64,000 bases of DNA. Origin: Paraburkholderia bryophila. GTDB taxonomy: Bacteria; Pseudomonadota; Gammaproteobacteria; Burkholderiales; Burkholderiaceae. Shown piece by piece: positions 26,199 to 35,767 of this stretch; position 1 is the first letter of the stretch, and every line of letters begins with the position of its first letter. The stretch is taken from assembly GCF_003269035.1 (NCBI RefSeq), contig NZ_QLTK01000008.1:1-64000 (forward strand). The letters run 5' to 3'. Under the pieces are notes generated by a model. It was not told where the DNA came from and did not search any database. It worked only from the letters and a program-made list of their open reading frames with translations. The position numbers and the translations under genes were made by a program.

Positions 26199-28757
26199 AT
26201 GCAAAAGACATTGTTGTCGCTTATCCAGGAGGCGAAGCCGCGTCGCGCGCTCTTCACCACCTATACGTTCAGCGTCTTCTGGTTCGAGACGTTCGTGCTG
26301 CCGACACTCCGTAACTGTGGGTGTGAGCAGATTGACGTGCTGATTGACGCACGCGAGGCGCAGCGGTCGACGGAGGAGGCGACAAGCCTGCACGCGGGCA
26401 CTGCGTACCGGGTCATCCCGGTGGAGATGGAAGGCGGCGCCGTCTTCCATCCGAAGCTGGTCTACATGCAGGGTGACTCGTACGATAACCTCGTCGTTTC
26501 GAGTGGCAACCTGACGCTGGCGGGGTATGGCAAGAATCTGGAAGTGCTCGATGCGGTCAGCTCGCACACTGACCCGGGCGTCTTCGACGAATTCGCTGCC
26601 TTCCTCGACTCGCTACAGGCAGCACATGAGTTCTCGCACGAGAACGTGAAGGTCATCGAGGGCTACCGTCAGCGGGCGCAAGCGCAACGCGACCGCGCAG
26701 GCCCGCTTGACGCCGCTGCGCGGGACACCTGGCTCATCCATACCCTCGAAACTCCGGCCGCCGACCAGTTCGCGGTGCTGGCGGACCGCGTGCGGCGCCC
26801 CGAAACACTTACCGTTCTATCGCCCTATCACAGCCCGTCCGGGCAACCGGTCCAGAACCTCGCGGCGACCGTGAAGGCTTTCAACGTGCGAGTCGGCGTG
26901 CACGCGAAGACGCGTATCGTGCCGTTCGCCGAGGACAAGATGGTCTTCACCGAGGCGGTGGAGTATGTCGCCGCGGATACGGAGAGTCCTTACCGGTTCC
27001 CGCACGCAAAGTGCTTCGAGCTAGAGGGCACCAACGGCGTGCTGGTGATGACGGGCTCAGTCAACGCGACGGCGCAGAGCCTGGAGACCACCCGCAATGT
27101 CGAGGTCTCGCTCGTGCGCTTCCTCAAGAAGTCGCCGTTTGCGTGGAAGGAGGTTGAGCCTGTCGCCTTCGAGCCCTGTGAGTTCGAGCAGGTCGGCCGG
27201 ATGGGCCCGTCGCTGTCTTTGCAGGCCACCTGGACCGCGTCTCAACACATCGTCGGCGTGCTCAAGCCTGCACAGGGCGCCATGCGCGTGGAGCTATCCA
27301 TCTGGGAAGGGCCGAAGTGCCTGGAGGTGATGCGAGACGTTGCGCTCGATGACGACGGCGCTTTCCTCGTCCGGATGAAAGACTACTTTGAGACTGAGCG
27401 GGCACTACGGTTGGTGTTGCACAGCGAGGGAATTGACGCAGCCACCTGGCTGAACCTGGAATTCGCGCTGACGGCCGACGAGTCGGAGCGCAAGCTCCTG
27501 CGCGCAGCCAATCGGATGCGCGCAGGCGACTACCATCTCGACGACATCGAGACGATTTTCAAATGGCTTCAGGGGCTGCAAGCGAAGATGCATCCTGTCG
27601 CCCCTAACAAAGGCGCGCCGCCAGCAACCGAGAAAGAGAAGGCGGAGCCGGGCACGCGCCCGAAAATCAGCTACGACGAGTGGCGAAACAGCGTCGAGCA
27701 ATATGGTGCGCTCGCGCGGTCGGCGGACGTGGCGCGTGTCTCGCTTGAAGCGGCGTTCCGCTGGCTGAACCGTGACCTCGAAGGTCTGGCCGACGGGGAC
27801 AGCAAAGATAAGCCGCAGCAACAACCCGGGAAATCAAAACCAAAAAGCGCGCCCCTGTCCACCGGGCGCCGCATGAAGCTTCTCACCACGGACAACGCTG
27901 AGTATGAGGACAGCGACGAGGCGGATGAAGATGAGCAACGCGCCGGCATCGAGGAGGAAAGCAAGGCGCTGTTCCAGCACCTCATCGAGAGTCTTCCGCT
28001 TGCTCTCGCCCGGGATTCGCAGTCGCCTATCGTGCCCATGATGGTTGAGCTGGCGGGGTGCGCGGTGCTCAAGCGCGCTTTCGCCCACCGCACCGCGGTC
28101 AAGGGTGTGCTGCCGCCTGTCGAACCGCTCGTGCTGGACGCGTGGCTTCAGCAGTATTCGGCATTCGACTACAGCCCGGAAAACAGGGAACGGCTTCTCC
28201 CGTTCTTCTGCGCTATGGCATGCTGTGCCGCGCACTACCACAACAAGTCCGAGTGGCCTGCATTGAAAGAATCCATCGGGCGGCTGGCTGGGCGCGTGCT
28301 CGCCACCGGAGAGATGGAGACGCTCGCGCGCCTGGCACTGGGTTCCCCGCGCTTCCTGCGCGTGCCCGCCGAAGACCGTGAAGCTATCGCTACGAGCGCG
28401 GCAGCCGTCCAGGACTGTGCGACGCTCACCGAGCAGCTGATGTTGCTCATCCTCCGGATTCTTCGGGATGAGCAGCCCGCACCCCGTGTCGACGCACCAT
28501 ACACAGAGGCGTTCAGCGCGCTGCGGGCTCAAAAACGCAAGAACAAGCCGTTCCTGTTCGGCATCATTCGCGGGAAGGGGAACCAGTGCTTCTGCGGTCT
28601 TACCCTGCACGCGGACGACGCGCGGCGACTGCGCCACGAGCGAGTCTGGGTATGCAAGGGCATGTCGTGCGGACGCCCGCTCTTCTATGAGCTGGACGCC
28701 GAGTATCTCGAACAGAATGGCCTCGCGGGCCGCTTCAAGGAGCCGCGCAATGCTTGA
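26199..28757 (+). CDS. Phospholipase-D-like protein with C-terminal zinc ribbon
   Basis: An 852-residue protein from ATG 26199 (MQKTLLSLIQEAKPRRALF), with AGGA eight bases before it. Two HxK motifs typical of PLD nucleases/phospholipases are visible: FHPKLVYMQGD with SSGNLT at about 83-105, and FPHAKCFELEG with TGSVNAT at about 267-290. A long middle part has no family I know and includes an acidic stretch (about 560-590). Near the end, CFCG and VCKGMSCG form a four-cysteine zinc ribbon. PLD proteins act as nucleases in several phage-defence systems. The last bases overlap the next gene by 8, so both are co-translated. The role in defence is inferred from domain and setting. Confidence 0.75.
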   Translation: MQKTLLSLIQEAKPRRALFTTYTFSVFWFETFVLPTLRNCGCEQIDVLIDAREAQRSTEEATSLHAGTAYRVIPVEMEGGAVFHPKLVYMQGDSYDNLVVSSGNLTLAGYGKNLEVLDAVSSHTDPGVFDEFAAFLDSLQAAHEFSHENVKVIEGYRQRAQAQRDRAGPLDAAARDTWLIHTLETPAADQFAVLADRVRRPETLTVLSPYHSPSGQPVQNLAATVKAFNVRVGVHAKTRIVPFAEDKMVFTEAVEYVAADTESPYRFPHAKCFELEGTNGVLVMTGSVNATAQSLETTRNVEVSLVRFLKKSPFAWKEVEPVAFEPCEFEQVGRMGPSLSLQATWTASQHIVGVLKPAQGAMRVELSIWEGPKCLEVMRDVALDDDGAFLVRMKDYFETERALRLVLHSEGIDAATWLNLEFALTADESERKLLRAANRMRAGDYHLDDIETIFKWLQGLQAKMHPVAPNKGAPPATEKEKAEPGTRPKISYDEWRNSVEQYGALARSADVARVSLEAAFRWLNRDLEGLADGDSKDKPQQQPGKSKPKSAPLSTGRRMKLLTTDNAEYEDSDEADEDEQRAGIEEESKALFQHLIESLPLALARDSQSPIVPMMVELAGCAVLKRAFAHRTAVKGVLPPVEPLVLDAWLQQYSAFDYSPENRERLLPFFCAMACCAAHYHNKSEWPALKESIGRLAGRVLATGEMETLARLALGSPRFLRVPAEDREAIATSAAAVQDCATLTEQLMLLILRILRDEQPAPRVDAPYTEAFSALRAQKRKNKPFLFGIIRGKGNQCFCGLTLHADDARRLRHERVWVCKGMSCGRPLFYELDAEYLEQNGLAGRFKEPRNA

Positions 28758-30453
28758 CCAGCCCGTTTTTTCGCAATACATCGACGATACCCAGTCCGTC
28801 GACCCGCTGGGCACGGCCCCGTCGGTGGAGGCTCTGTACCGCTCCATCTTTCCCGGCATCAACAACGCGGTCGAGTACATCCGCGTGTATTCCGCCATCT
28901 GCTGGATGGTGCGCCAGATTGACATCGCAGCGAAGAAGACCCGGAACCCCGATATTGCAGCGATGTCGGCCGCCGGGCTCGAAAAAATCCAGTTGCTGCT
29001 GACCTGGTACAACATCACCGAGGAGGTGGGTGGCCTGGCCGGTGCCGACCGCACCTGGCCGCAGGACAATAGCCGTGTAACCCTGAATTTCGAGTCGATT
29101 CCCGGCACTCAGACCGCGAAGCGCCTTGCCGTCGACCCCGACTATGAGGTTCGCGACGGCGGCGCGCACTTCCTCACCGCACCGCAATACCGGCCCAGCC
29201 TGGTGCGGGGGATGCGTTTTCTCGCGGAGGTGCCGGCGCTGCCGGGCACGTACCGCTTGACGCCGGCCGGTGAAGCGCTCGCCGACGGTTATGAGGAGGC
29301 CATCGAGCACCATGAGCGCCGGGACTGGCTGGCGAGTGTCACGCAGGTCACCGTGCGGCGAGACGACATGCTGCAACTTGGCGAGATGCTGGACCTACGC
29401 GAGCCGTCGGAAGGTGAAATCGCAGCATTTGTGAGCCAGTTCTACTCGGAGGACGGAGAAGGCGTCACCGGCGCGCAGTGGCAGAACCGGTGGGCTGGGC
29501 TAACGCTTGCCTTGCGCGCAATGGAGGCGGAGCAGCCCCAGGCGCGCGAGGCGGGCTGGCGCGGCGTGCCGCTCGACACGGTGCGTTTCACGATGGCGCG
29601 CGGATACAGCCTGGCCGGGACGCTGCTCAATCTCGATGAGATTGAAGAAGTACAAGGCTGGTGGGCGAATCTCCAGCTTCGCCAGTACCTTCGCCTTGCG
29701 ATGGAAACGCTCGGCCGGTACGTTCAGTTCTGGATTCACGACGCCGTCGTGAATGAGCATCCCCGGGACATAGCCGACTGCGCTCAGGGACTGGGTGCGC
29801 GCCTTGAGGCGACGTTGCGCGAGGAGTGCCAGGACGGCACAGTGGGTGTGCTGGCGGACCAGCTTCTCGTACTTAAAGGCGAGCACAGCACTTTCTTCGA
29901 GGCATCGCCGTATGTGAAAGAGCTGCGGCTCGAAGACATGCTCACGCGACTCCAGGCGGTGTGCAATTTTCATCCGCACACCGAGGAAGCAAGGCTCGCC
30001 CTGCGCGAAGTGTACGTTGCGCTGGTCTATTGCGCGGTGGAAGCGGAGAACCTGTTGGTGAATCCGTATGTCGAGCAGGAATACGCGAACGACCGTGTCC
30101 CTCTTACGGCACTGCGCGATGTGCTTGCGAAATATCGTGACGAGGCGCCTGCGACATTCCTTGCGCACATCGTGCAGTTCTACGTCATCCTGCTTCACTT
30201 CGCAGTGGTACAGGAGCGCACGAACGACGGGCGCAACCGGTTCTTCTTCATCCTCGGCGACAATGGGTTGGAGCGCGTCACGACCAAGGGCGAAGTCGGC
30301 GGGGTAGGACTTATGCAGGACCGTCTTTACCACGCAATGCTGCTGCTGACGCAATGCGGATTGGTCCAGCGCTTCGATGACAACACATACGGTTTGACGA
30401 AGGCGGGCCGCAAGCGGCTGCGCGGCACGGAGAGGGGGGCGCAGGCTGCCTGA
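28750..30453 (+). CDS. Unknown partner of the PLD-like protein
   Basis: A 567-residue protein of no family I recognise. It is largely helical and rich in acidic residues. The first third includes FPGINNAVEYIRVYSAICWMV and a segment LAVDPDYEVRDGGAHFLTAPQYRP. The C-terminal part ends with LLTQCGLVQRFDDNTYGLTKAGRKRL, which looks like a winged helix. No membrane segments or nucleotide-binding motifs are visible. The start at ATG 28750 lies inside the last codons of the PLD gene (8-base overlap), indicating a strict two-gene unit. It may be a sensor or DNA-binding partner for the PLD protein. The start and operon are secure; function is not known. Confidence 0.75.
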   Translation: MLDQPVFSQYIDDTQSVDPLGTAPSVEALYRSIFPGINNAVEYIRVYSAICWMVRQIDIAAKKTRNPDIAAMSAAGLEKIQLLLTWYNITEEVGGLAGADRTWPQDNSRVTLNFESIPGTQTAKRLAVDPDYEVRDGGAHFLTAPQYRPSLVRGMRFLAEVPALPGTYRLTPAGEALADGYEEAIEHHERRDWLASVTQVTVRRDDMLQLGEMLDLREPSEGEIAAFVSQFYSEDGEGVTGAQWQNRWAGLTLALRAMEAEQPQAREAGWRGVPLDTVRFTMARGYSLAGTLLNLDEIEEVQGWWANLQLRQYLRLAMETLGRYVQFWIHDAVVNEHPRDIADCAQGLGARLEATLREECQDGTVGVLADQLLVLKGEHSTFFEASPYVKELRLEDMLTRLQAVCNFHPHTEEARLALREVYVALVYCAVEAENLLVNPYVEQEYANDRVPLTALRDVLAKYRDEAPATFLAHIVQFYVILLHFAVVQERTNDGRNRFFFILGDNGLERVTTKGEVGGVGLMQDRLYHAMLLLTQCGLVQRFDDNTYGLTKAGRKRLRGTERGAQAA

Positions 30454-30861
30454 CGGTGGGAGTATGGTCTGAGCCCTGTGAAGCAGGCCATAGCGGAGGC
30501 GCGCCGAACGAGGCTCTACGTGGATTCTTTCCGCGTCCCGAGTCCGTCTATGCCATCCGCTCACACGTCTTTGATTTCGTCACGCACGGTGGCGGGCAAG
30601 TCGCGGTCGCGGGGGGCTTCGACGATTGCGGAGCGACTTGGCGGGATGTTCCACCCATCCAACGGTCACAAATGAATCTTGTCTCCGAGCTGGTAGTGAA
30701 GGTAGAGCAGCCATGGAGGCGCGGGGAGTCGGCTTGCCGACGGCGCCATGCGCGGTCACCGCGAGCAATCGAGACGTTGGCCTAGCGCAGCACGTGCTTC
30801 GGTCGTCCGTCAGGCGACACGTTTTCCCAGAACTGGTCGACCAGAAAACGGGCCGCCTCGC
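30454..30861. other. 408-bp intergenic region
   Basis: Between the end of the PLD pair and a leftward small membrane-protein gene (convergent). Short open frames on both strands translate into low-quality sequence. I see no gene, repeat or clear terminator. Confidence 0.4.
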
Positions 30862-31560
30862 TTACTGAATACTCTCTACTTTACATGCCTCGTCCGCCCT
30901 CTCGAGGTCTTCCTTCGACCAGGTGATACGCGCCTTCAGGAGCGCTTCCCTAAGTGTTCTGGTCGTGGAGCCTGCCGTCTCGTTGAGCGACTGCTGGAAC
31001 ACCAGCAATGCACTTTCGTCCCAACCAGGAAGAGCGTTCAATGATTCGCGAATCTTCGGTTCCGTCTTGTCCATCAGATTCTGTAAAGCCTCTTTCCCGG
31101 TGAGATTATTGACACCCCGGATGGCTGCGTAACAATTAAACACGGCAAAAGTCATCCGCCCATTCGAGATTTCCTGCAACGCTTCCGACCGGATTTGGCT
31201 GCGCAGAACATCCAGTCGTGCTTCCTTAGATTCGTGGTATGACATCCCCGCAAAGACCGCAGATAGAGCAGCAACGGCTAGCGACCAGATTGCCAGCTGG
31301 CGTGTGACGCGCTTCTCCTTTTGCTCGGCGGCAGTCACAGCATTTTGCTGACCGCTATCCTGGCTATCCATGTACGTGTTTGCGGTAGCCACACTTTCAG
31401 TCGCGGGGGCTTCGCCCTGAATGTTGACCGCCGAAACGTCAAATTGTGTCGTGGGAGAGGTGCCACTTCGGTTTGCCGAAGAAGTGTTATTCTTGCTCGC
31501 TGAAGCACTATCGCATGTTTTTTTCTTGTGGTTCTCATTAGCCTGCATCTGAGATGGCAT
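30862..31560 (-). CDS. Hypothetical single-pass membrane protein
   Basis: A 232-residue protein from ATG 31560 (MPSQMQANENHKKK); ATG 31548 is a near alternative. The first 85 residues are polar, serine/threonine- and asparagine-rich, and likely disordered. One membrane helix is visible at about 89-107 (LAIWSLAVAALSAVFAGM). The remaining 125 residues are helical and charged. No signal peptide or known domain is recognised. Codon use looks less GC-biased than in the core genes. It lies isolated among other accessory genes. Function unknown. Confidence 0.6.
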   Translation of the reverse strand: MPSQMQANENHKKKTCDSASASKNNTSSANRSGTSPTTQFDVSAVNIQGEAPATESVATANTYMDSQDSGQQNAVTAAEQKEKRVTRQLAIWSLAVAALSAVFAGMSYHESKEARLDVLRSQIRSEALQEISNGRMTFAVFNCYAAIRGVNNLTGKEALQNLMDKTEPKIRESLNALPGWDESALLVFQQSLNETAGSTTRTLREALLKARITWSKEDLERADEACKVESIQ

Positions 31561-31671
31561 TCGAGTTATTCTCCAGTTCAAGTGCGACCAAGGACACTGT
31601 GGTGCGCGCACTGAGGTACTTCCGGTGTTTTATTCTAATGAAAGGCTTGTGGTTTCGGCGAAGGACTTCGC

Positions 31672-31962
31672 CTAACCTCGGAGCAATCTGATGTCAGGTA
31701 CTATCACGTCGCTTGGGACGCCAAGGGCCACCAGCAGGTCTACTAACTCTTTGCCATCACCTTTGCCGCTTGACCGTCCTTCGTCGCTGTAGACATTCGA
31801 ATAGTTCCACAGACTCAAGAACGCATTGCGGGCGACTCGCGCTAGGGCACGTTCCGAGTCTGTCGTGCCTTGCGCTTCAGCGGCTTCTTCCCAAGGAGTC
31901 TTGTCGTTCACAGTTGCAGTGCCTATGCGGTACGCTTGCTGGCTACGACCATGGGATAGCAT
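31672..31962 (-). pseudogene. Probable N-terminal remnant of a larger hypothetical protein
   Basis: Ninety-six residues. The part ARVARNAFLSLWNYSNVYSDEG followed by GKGDGKELVDLLVAL resembles the start of a widespread group of large uncharacterised proteins that continue with DLLVVFGDDVIIFSDK-type sequence. Here the frame ends soon after that point in a short unrelated tail, which suggests a truncated copy. I base the similarity on memory of the motif, not on a search. It could instead be a complete small protein. Confidence 0.4.
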
Positions 31963-32039
31963 GTCCCTGTGGGCACATCGAATGAACAGAGCCTCAGCAG
32001 CAGTCCCGCGTTACCTTACAGTGCGCTCATGGTGGTTGC

Positions 32040-32714
32040 TTACCAGTCCGGACCATACGTTGGAGCCGGAGGCGGGGGCGCAGGGGGGCGCCTACTTTGA
32101 AACCAGTCGTACAGCAACCTCACTGACTCAAATTCCATGAGGTCGCAGTTGCCAGAATTTTCATCCCCAACGAGGAGCTCTAGTCCAGAAGCATTGCGGC
32201 CACCGAGGCTGCAGAGCCATTTCACATAGAGTTCGAACTCATCGATGGGCAGCGTCCTAGCGGTCGGCTCTTCGAAAAACGAGCGTGCGAACTCGACTGC
32301 ACTTACGCGAGATTTCGCAGCCGGAAATTCAGGTTCGAGCTCGCAATTGCGTCCCAAAATTTGACGATTACATATCTCCTTCCTATAGATGTTAACGCTG
32401 GGGCGGCGCTCAGGAAGGTGCATCCAAGCGATGAAGTGGCAAAGGTCATGACGAGCGCGCATGCTCCTAGTAAACGCCAGCTGCTCGCAAAGGATTGCGG
32501 CCTTATCCTTCTTTTCCTCACTCGCAAGTTGAGATAGCGTGTATTTGAACTCGACGAGCGTGAAGGTCGATTCATTGGTCAAAATATAGTCAGCCAGAAC
32601 GTGCCGGTCCTGACCGTCCAGCGCGATATGCCTGAAGTTGCCTTGGCGCTTGCCTGCTTCAATGCGCATGAATGTGTTGAAGCCGTCGATTACGGCCTGT
32701 TCGTGACGTGGCAT
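32040..32714 (-). CDS. Unknown 224-residue protein with a PD-(D/E)XK-like motif
   Basis: Near the start it has HVLADYILTNESTFTLVEFKYTLS, with D42 followed by E55-F-K57, the spacing of a PD-(D/E)XK nuclease core; a glutamate at 19 could be the helix residue. The rest is mixed, with WMHLPERRPSVNIY and a proline-rich C-terminal end (RPPAPPPPAP). There is no obvious partner gene; the leftward neighbour is a remnant. I cannot tell whether it acts in restriction, repair or as a toxin. Confidence 0.55.
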   Translation of the reverse strand: MPRHEQAVIDGFNTFMRIEAGKRQGNFRHIALDGQDRHVLADYILTNESTFTLVEFKYTLSQLASEEKKDKAAILCEQLAFTRSMRARHDLCHFIAWMHLPERRPSVNIYRKEICNRQILGRNCELEPEFPAAKSRVSAVEFARSFFEEPTARTLPIDEFELYVKWLCSLGGRNASGLELLVGDENSGNCDLMEFESVRLLYDWFQSRRPPAPPPPAPTYGPDW

Positions 32715-32952
32715 GCTTACTTTGTAGCGTTTTAGAATTAGCGGGCGCCGGACCTCGGTAGTGTCCCTACATCAGACAATCGGAAGTCGGAGTGTCTCGT
32801 AGCATCAAGACGACTCTCTATTGTCGCCCTTTTTGGCTTCCTTCATGGGAAGGAAGTCTCTGGGTTGCGCTGAATCGGCCCCTGACAGACGAAGAGAGAC
32901 AGCGACTGCGGCTGACCTCTCTCGGACTCTCGCACCTTGGTTAGCCAACGGT

Positions 32953-34116
32953 CTAATACAGTTCTCCGTATTGCGCGGGAGCATTGTCGACATCGTCCCA
33001 TCGACATTCGACGGTGGGGTCCAGCCAATCCGCAGCTCGTCTTATCCACGTCGCATCTACGACGTCATTGGATGACCTGAGCTGCTTTGACTCGAACTCG
33101 ACGGCCAGGGCCCGCAGGCGGTTCGCTCGCTCCAGTTTTGACGCCCAGTCCTCAACTCGCTTTAGGTGATTGAGGGCGACTCGGCGAATTTCCGCAAGTC
33201 TTGCTCGTTCAGCCTCTTTGGCCGCTGCGATGACTCGCTCCTCGGCGGCCATCTCTGCCCGCACGGATTCGCGAATGACCAAGTTCCGTAGCCGACACAC
33301 GAGCGCCTGGATTTTTGTCTCGATGGGAAGGCTTCGCGTGTCCGCGATGTTTGCCAACACGTAGCTGCTCCCGAGTTCGAACGCCGAAATCTCGAATTCG
33401 TTCGTCGGATGAGAAATGGAGTTCGGGCGGTTCGCGCTCCATCCGAGACGCTTGTTTTCGGCCAGTTGTTCCTGTGTCAGTGGGATGCTCTCTTGCCGAC
33501 TACGTTCCTTCACGCGAAACGTCAACTTGACGTCAAAGATAGTTGCGTAGGCAGGGTCGCTTTCCTTGTCTCCCGACGAGACCGAATAACCCGCCGCCGA
33601 CAGCGTCTCGAGTAGATGATTCAGCACAAGAAGCGCCCGCAACGAGTTTTGCCGCGACACGGAGATACGCATGAGTCCAGCCCCTTCACAATAAGGCCAG
33701 GTGCGCGAATCCCGCTGCTTGCCATCAAGCTTCTTCGCCATCCGCTTTACAAGTGGCAGGCATTCGTCAATGGTAGTGCGCACGGTGATGGCCGGCACCT
33801 CTGGCGCGCGGGCGGCGTCCTCATTGATTTTGGCCTGGGCGCGTGTGGAAAGCTCGTCATCTCGCGGGTCTTTGAACATGGAGCGCTGGTAAGTTGTCGG
33901 ACCTTTGGTCGGCGGCAACGGCGGCTTCTTGACAGTCTTGCCTGCGGCCACTTTTGCCCAGTGGCCGGCTACAGGGAGCGGAACGCCGAGACTAATACAA
34001 ATCTTCCGAAGACCAACATCGGAGATTTGATACCTCTTCGCCACCGTCGTGACGGGCTCCGCCCAAACTTCTTCGTAAAGCTTCTCTCGCTCGAAATCCT
34101 GGTTTGCGTATGGCAT
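32953..34116 (-). CDS. Conserved hypothetical protein with N-terminal helix-turn-helix-like segment
   Basis: A 387-residue protein. The N-terminus reads FEREKLYEEVWAEPVTTVAKRY, then ISDVGLRKICISLGVPLP and GHWAKVAAGK. This opening is familiar from many uncharacterised bacterial proteins and has the look of a helix-turn-helix. The middle part has mixed strands; from about 290 a long charged coiled-coil-like helix begins (REsvRAEMAAEERVIAAAKEAERARLAE). I chose ATG 34116 (MPYANQDFEREK) because the family begins there; a frame reaching 34197 adds a basic tail of doubtful value. Function not known. Confidence 0.6.
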   Translation of the reverse strand: MPYANQDFEREKLYEEVWAEPVTTVAKRYQISDVGLRKICISLGVPLPVAGHWAKVAAGKTVKKPPLPPTKGPTTYQRSMFKDPRDDELSTRAQAKINEDAARAPEVPAITVRTTIDECLPLVKRMAKKLDGKQRDSRTWPYCEGAGLMRISVSRQNSLRALLVLNHLLETLSAAGYSVSSGDKESDPAYATIFDVKLTFRVKERSRQESIPLTQEQLAENKRLGWSANRPNSISHPTNEFEISAFELGSSYVLANIADTRSLPIETKIQALVCRLRNLVIRESVRAEMAAEERVIAAAKEAERARLAEIRRVALNHLKRVEDWASKLERANRLRALAVEFESKQLRSSNDVVDATWIRRAADWLDPTVECRWDDVDNAPAQYGELY

Positions 34117-34383
34117 CTCAGTCACTCGATGTTTACCGGGAAGGCTTCGCAGGAACGCAGTCTCTCGACGACGCCTCTTTTTCGTCTCAACCATCAACTG
34201 CTCGTCGCTCTTGCCACCCCGTTCGTAATGGTCATCTGAGCGCTAAGGATAATTTCAGCCGTACGGCCAGCGACGACGAGATACACCTACTGCACCTTTA
34301 ACAACTTGCCCACGCACGTTTCAACGGCTTTCGCATGAGGCGGACATGGAGGTTTATCGCGGACTCGGACCGGTCATCGTAGG

Positions 34384-34683
34384 TCATTCGTTGTGTAATC
34401 TGTACGACGTGACCTCGTACAATTCGCACCACCTCATCCAGACGTATTCAACATTCAACGACCAGCCTTTCCTGCCGACCAGCTCATAAATACGTCCCGT
34501 CTGAGTCTTACCCTGCAAGGTGGCCGGGTCGAACGTTACTATCGGGGAGCTGACGCGCGCCGACGAGTCAAACATATCTACGCCAACGAAATGCCGGGTC
34601 CCATCCTCCGTCTCGAATATGCGCCATCGAGATAACGGAATCTTCGGCACTTCGGAAGCGGGACGTGGTTTCCAGATAGGCAT
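34384..34683 (-). CDS. Small hypothetical protein
   Basis: A 99-residue protein from ATG 34683 with a good ribosome site (AGGAGA, six bases upstream), which decides this start over the longer frame. It opens MPIWKPRPASEVPKIPLSRW and continues with beta-type segments (RHFVGVDMF, ARVSSPIVTFD, RIYELVG), ending WMRWCELYEV. I do not recognise it. The ribosome site and balanced composition favour a real gene. Confidence 0.6.
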   Translation of the reverse strand: MPIWKPRPASEVPKIPLSRWRIFETEDGTRHFVGVDMFDSSARVSSPIVTFDPATLQGKTQTGRIYELVGRKGWSLNVEYVWMRWCELYEVTSYRLHNE

Positions 34684-34827
34684 CGCGGTCTCCTGGTGGT
34701 GGAAAGTCATACCCGTCGGTTCCGTCGTATTGACCCGGCGGCACTATGTGCGGGCCCAGCTATGTCCCGACCCGCGCATACATCGCCGGTCGTGACCCGC
34801 AGGTGGTGAGACTTATTGCTGGCCCTC

Positions 34828-35286
34828 TCATGGCGTCAACGATGCGGGCACAAACAGGTCGTGCCCTGCTCTCGCACCGATAACTGCCAGTCGCCCGAGG
34901 TCTGCGATGCGGACCAGGCCGCCCCGCATCGCGCCATCAGGGAGCTGTTTCGCACCGACCAGTTCGACGCCGGGTAACAAGCGCGACAGCGCCGAGGACT
35001 TTGTACCCATGGCACGCGCCAGGTCTGCCAGCGGAACGTAGGCTTGCCGGAACTCCAGCAACTGTTGCGGCAGCACGACACGGCAAGGCTGGCCACGGCG
35101 CTGAATCCGTTCCGACGCCAGCATCCCTTCGTCCACCCAGTTCTGGATGGACTCCCATTTCCATCCGGTCGCTTTGGACAGTTGCTGAATCGACATGCCG
35201 GCCTCGAGCAGCGGCGTGCCGAAATACTGCGACACGTCTGTCGTCGTGGTTATCCGCACGGGACTCAAGCGAATCGAAGTTTGCAT
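34828..35286 (-). CDS. Helix-turn-helix protein, probably the C-terminal part of a larger gene
   Basis: 152 residues from ATG 35286; the frame stays open to 35412, where ATG gives 194 residues. It has one or two helix-turn-helix-like segments: MSIQQLSKATGWKWESIQNWVDEG and LADLARAMGTKSSALSRLLPG, followed by MRGGLVRIADLGRL. The composition recalls C-terminal parts of transposition-linked targeting proteins such as TniQ, but no zinc-finger N-terminus is present, so it may be a broken gene. No transposase lies nearby. The family call is a guess; the DNA-binding look is stronger. Confidence 0.45.
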   Translation of the reverse strand: MQTSIRLSPVRITTTTDVSQYFGTPLLEAGMSIQQLSKATGWKWESIQNWVDEGMLASERIQRRGQPCRVVLPQQLLEFRQAYVPLADLARAMGTKSSALSRLLPGVELVGAKQLPDGAMRGGLVRIADLGRLAVIGARAGHDLFVPASLTP

Positions 35287-35503
35287 TGACCAGCCCGCTA
35301 AGGGCGTACGCGGATTTTTGGGGTCGGCCGTCCTGAGCGTCTTCGGGACCCTGTGTAACAATATTCCCGCGTTGAAGACCGCGTGGCAAGATGCACCCCA
35401 TAACGTGTTCAAGGCAATCGGTGGAATCTATTTCCAGCAAGGTGAAGGTACGGTCCGGTCCCTGTCGTTCCGCACGCAAACGGGTTCACGCAAGCACGAG
35501 AAG

Positions 35504-35761
35504 ATGATTAAGTCAGACGACGATTTGCGTTCCGAGAAGTTTCACAACGCTGGCGCGAAAGCCGTGAGCAACAAGCTTAGCCCTTACGAACTGACCGTAG
35601 ATTGGGACCTGAAACTCCCCGCCGGACAAGTCGAGGTGACAATGAAAGCGTTGATTCGCGAGGTTTCTAGCCCCGCCCCTCAGCTGGACGGCTTCTATGT
35701 TACAGCCGACTCTACGCAGCTAATGGCGGTCGGCGTGAACAAAGTCCTGAAGTATCTTTGA
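35504..35761 (+). CDS. First gene of an unknown three-gene operon (85 residues)
   Basis: A small protein from ATG 35504 (MIKSDDDLRSEKFHNAG), with GAGAAG directly upstream. It has beta-type segments (YELTVDWDLKL, QVEVTMKALIREV, GFYVTADSTQLMAVGVN) and no known motif. It ends 6 bases before the second gene, which in turn overlaps the third, so the three should be co-transcribed. Codon use in these genes is less GC-rich than in the core genome, which points to recent transfer. It could be an antitoxin, inhibitor or sensor of the downstream nuclease; that is inference. Confidence 0.55.
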   Translation: MIKSDDDLRSEKFHNAGAKAVSNKLSPYELTVDWDLKLPAGQVEVTMKALIREVSSPAPQLDGFYVTADSTQLMAVGVNKVLKYL

Positions 35762-35767
35762 GCGGCA

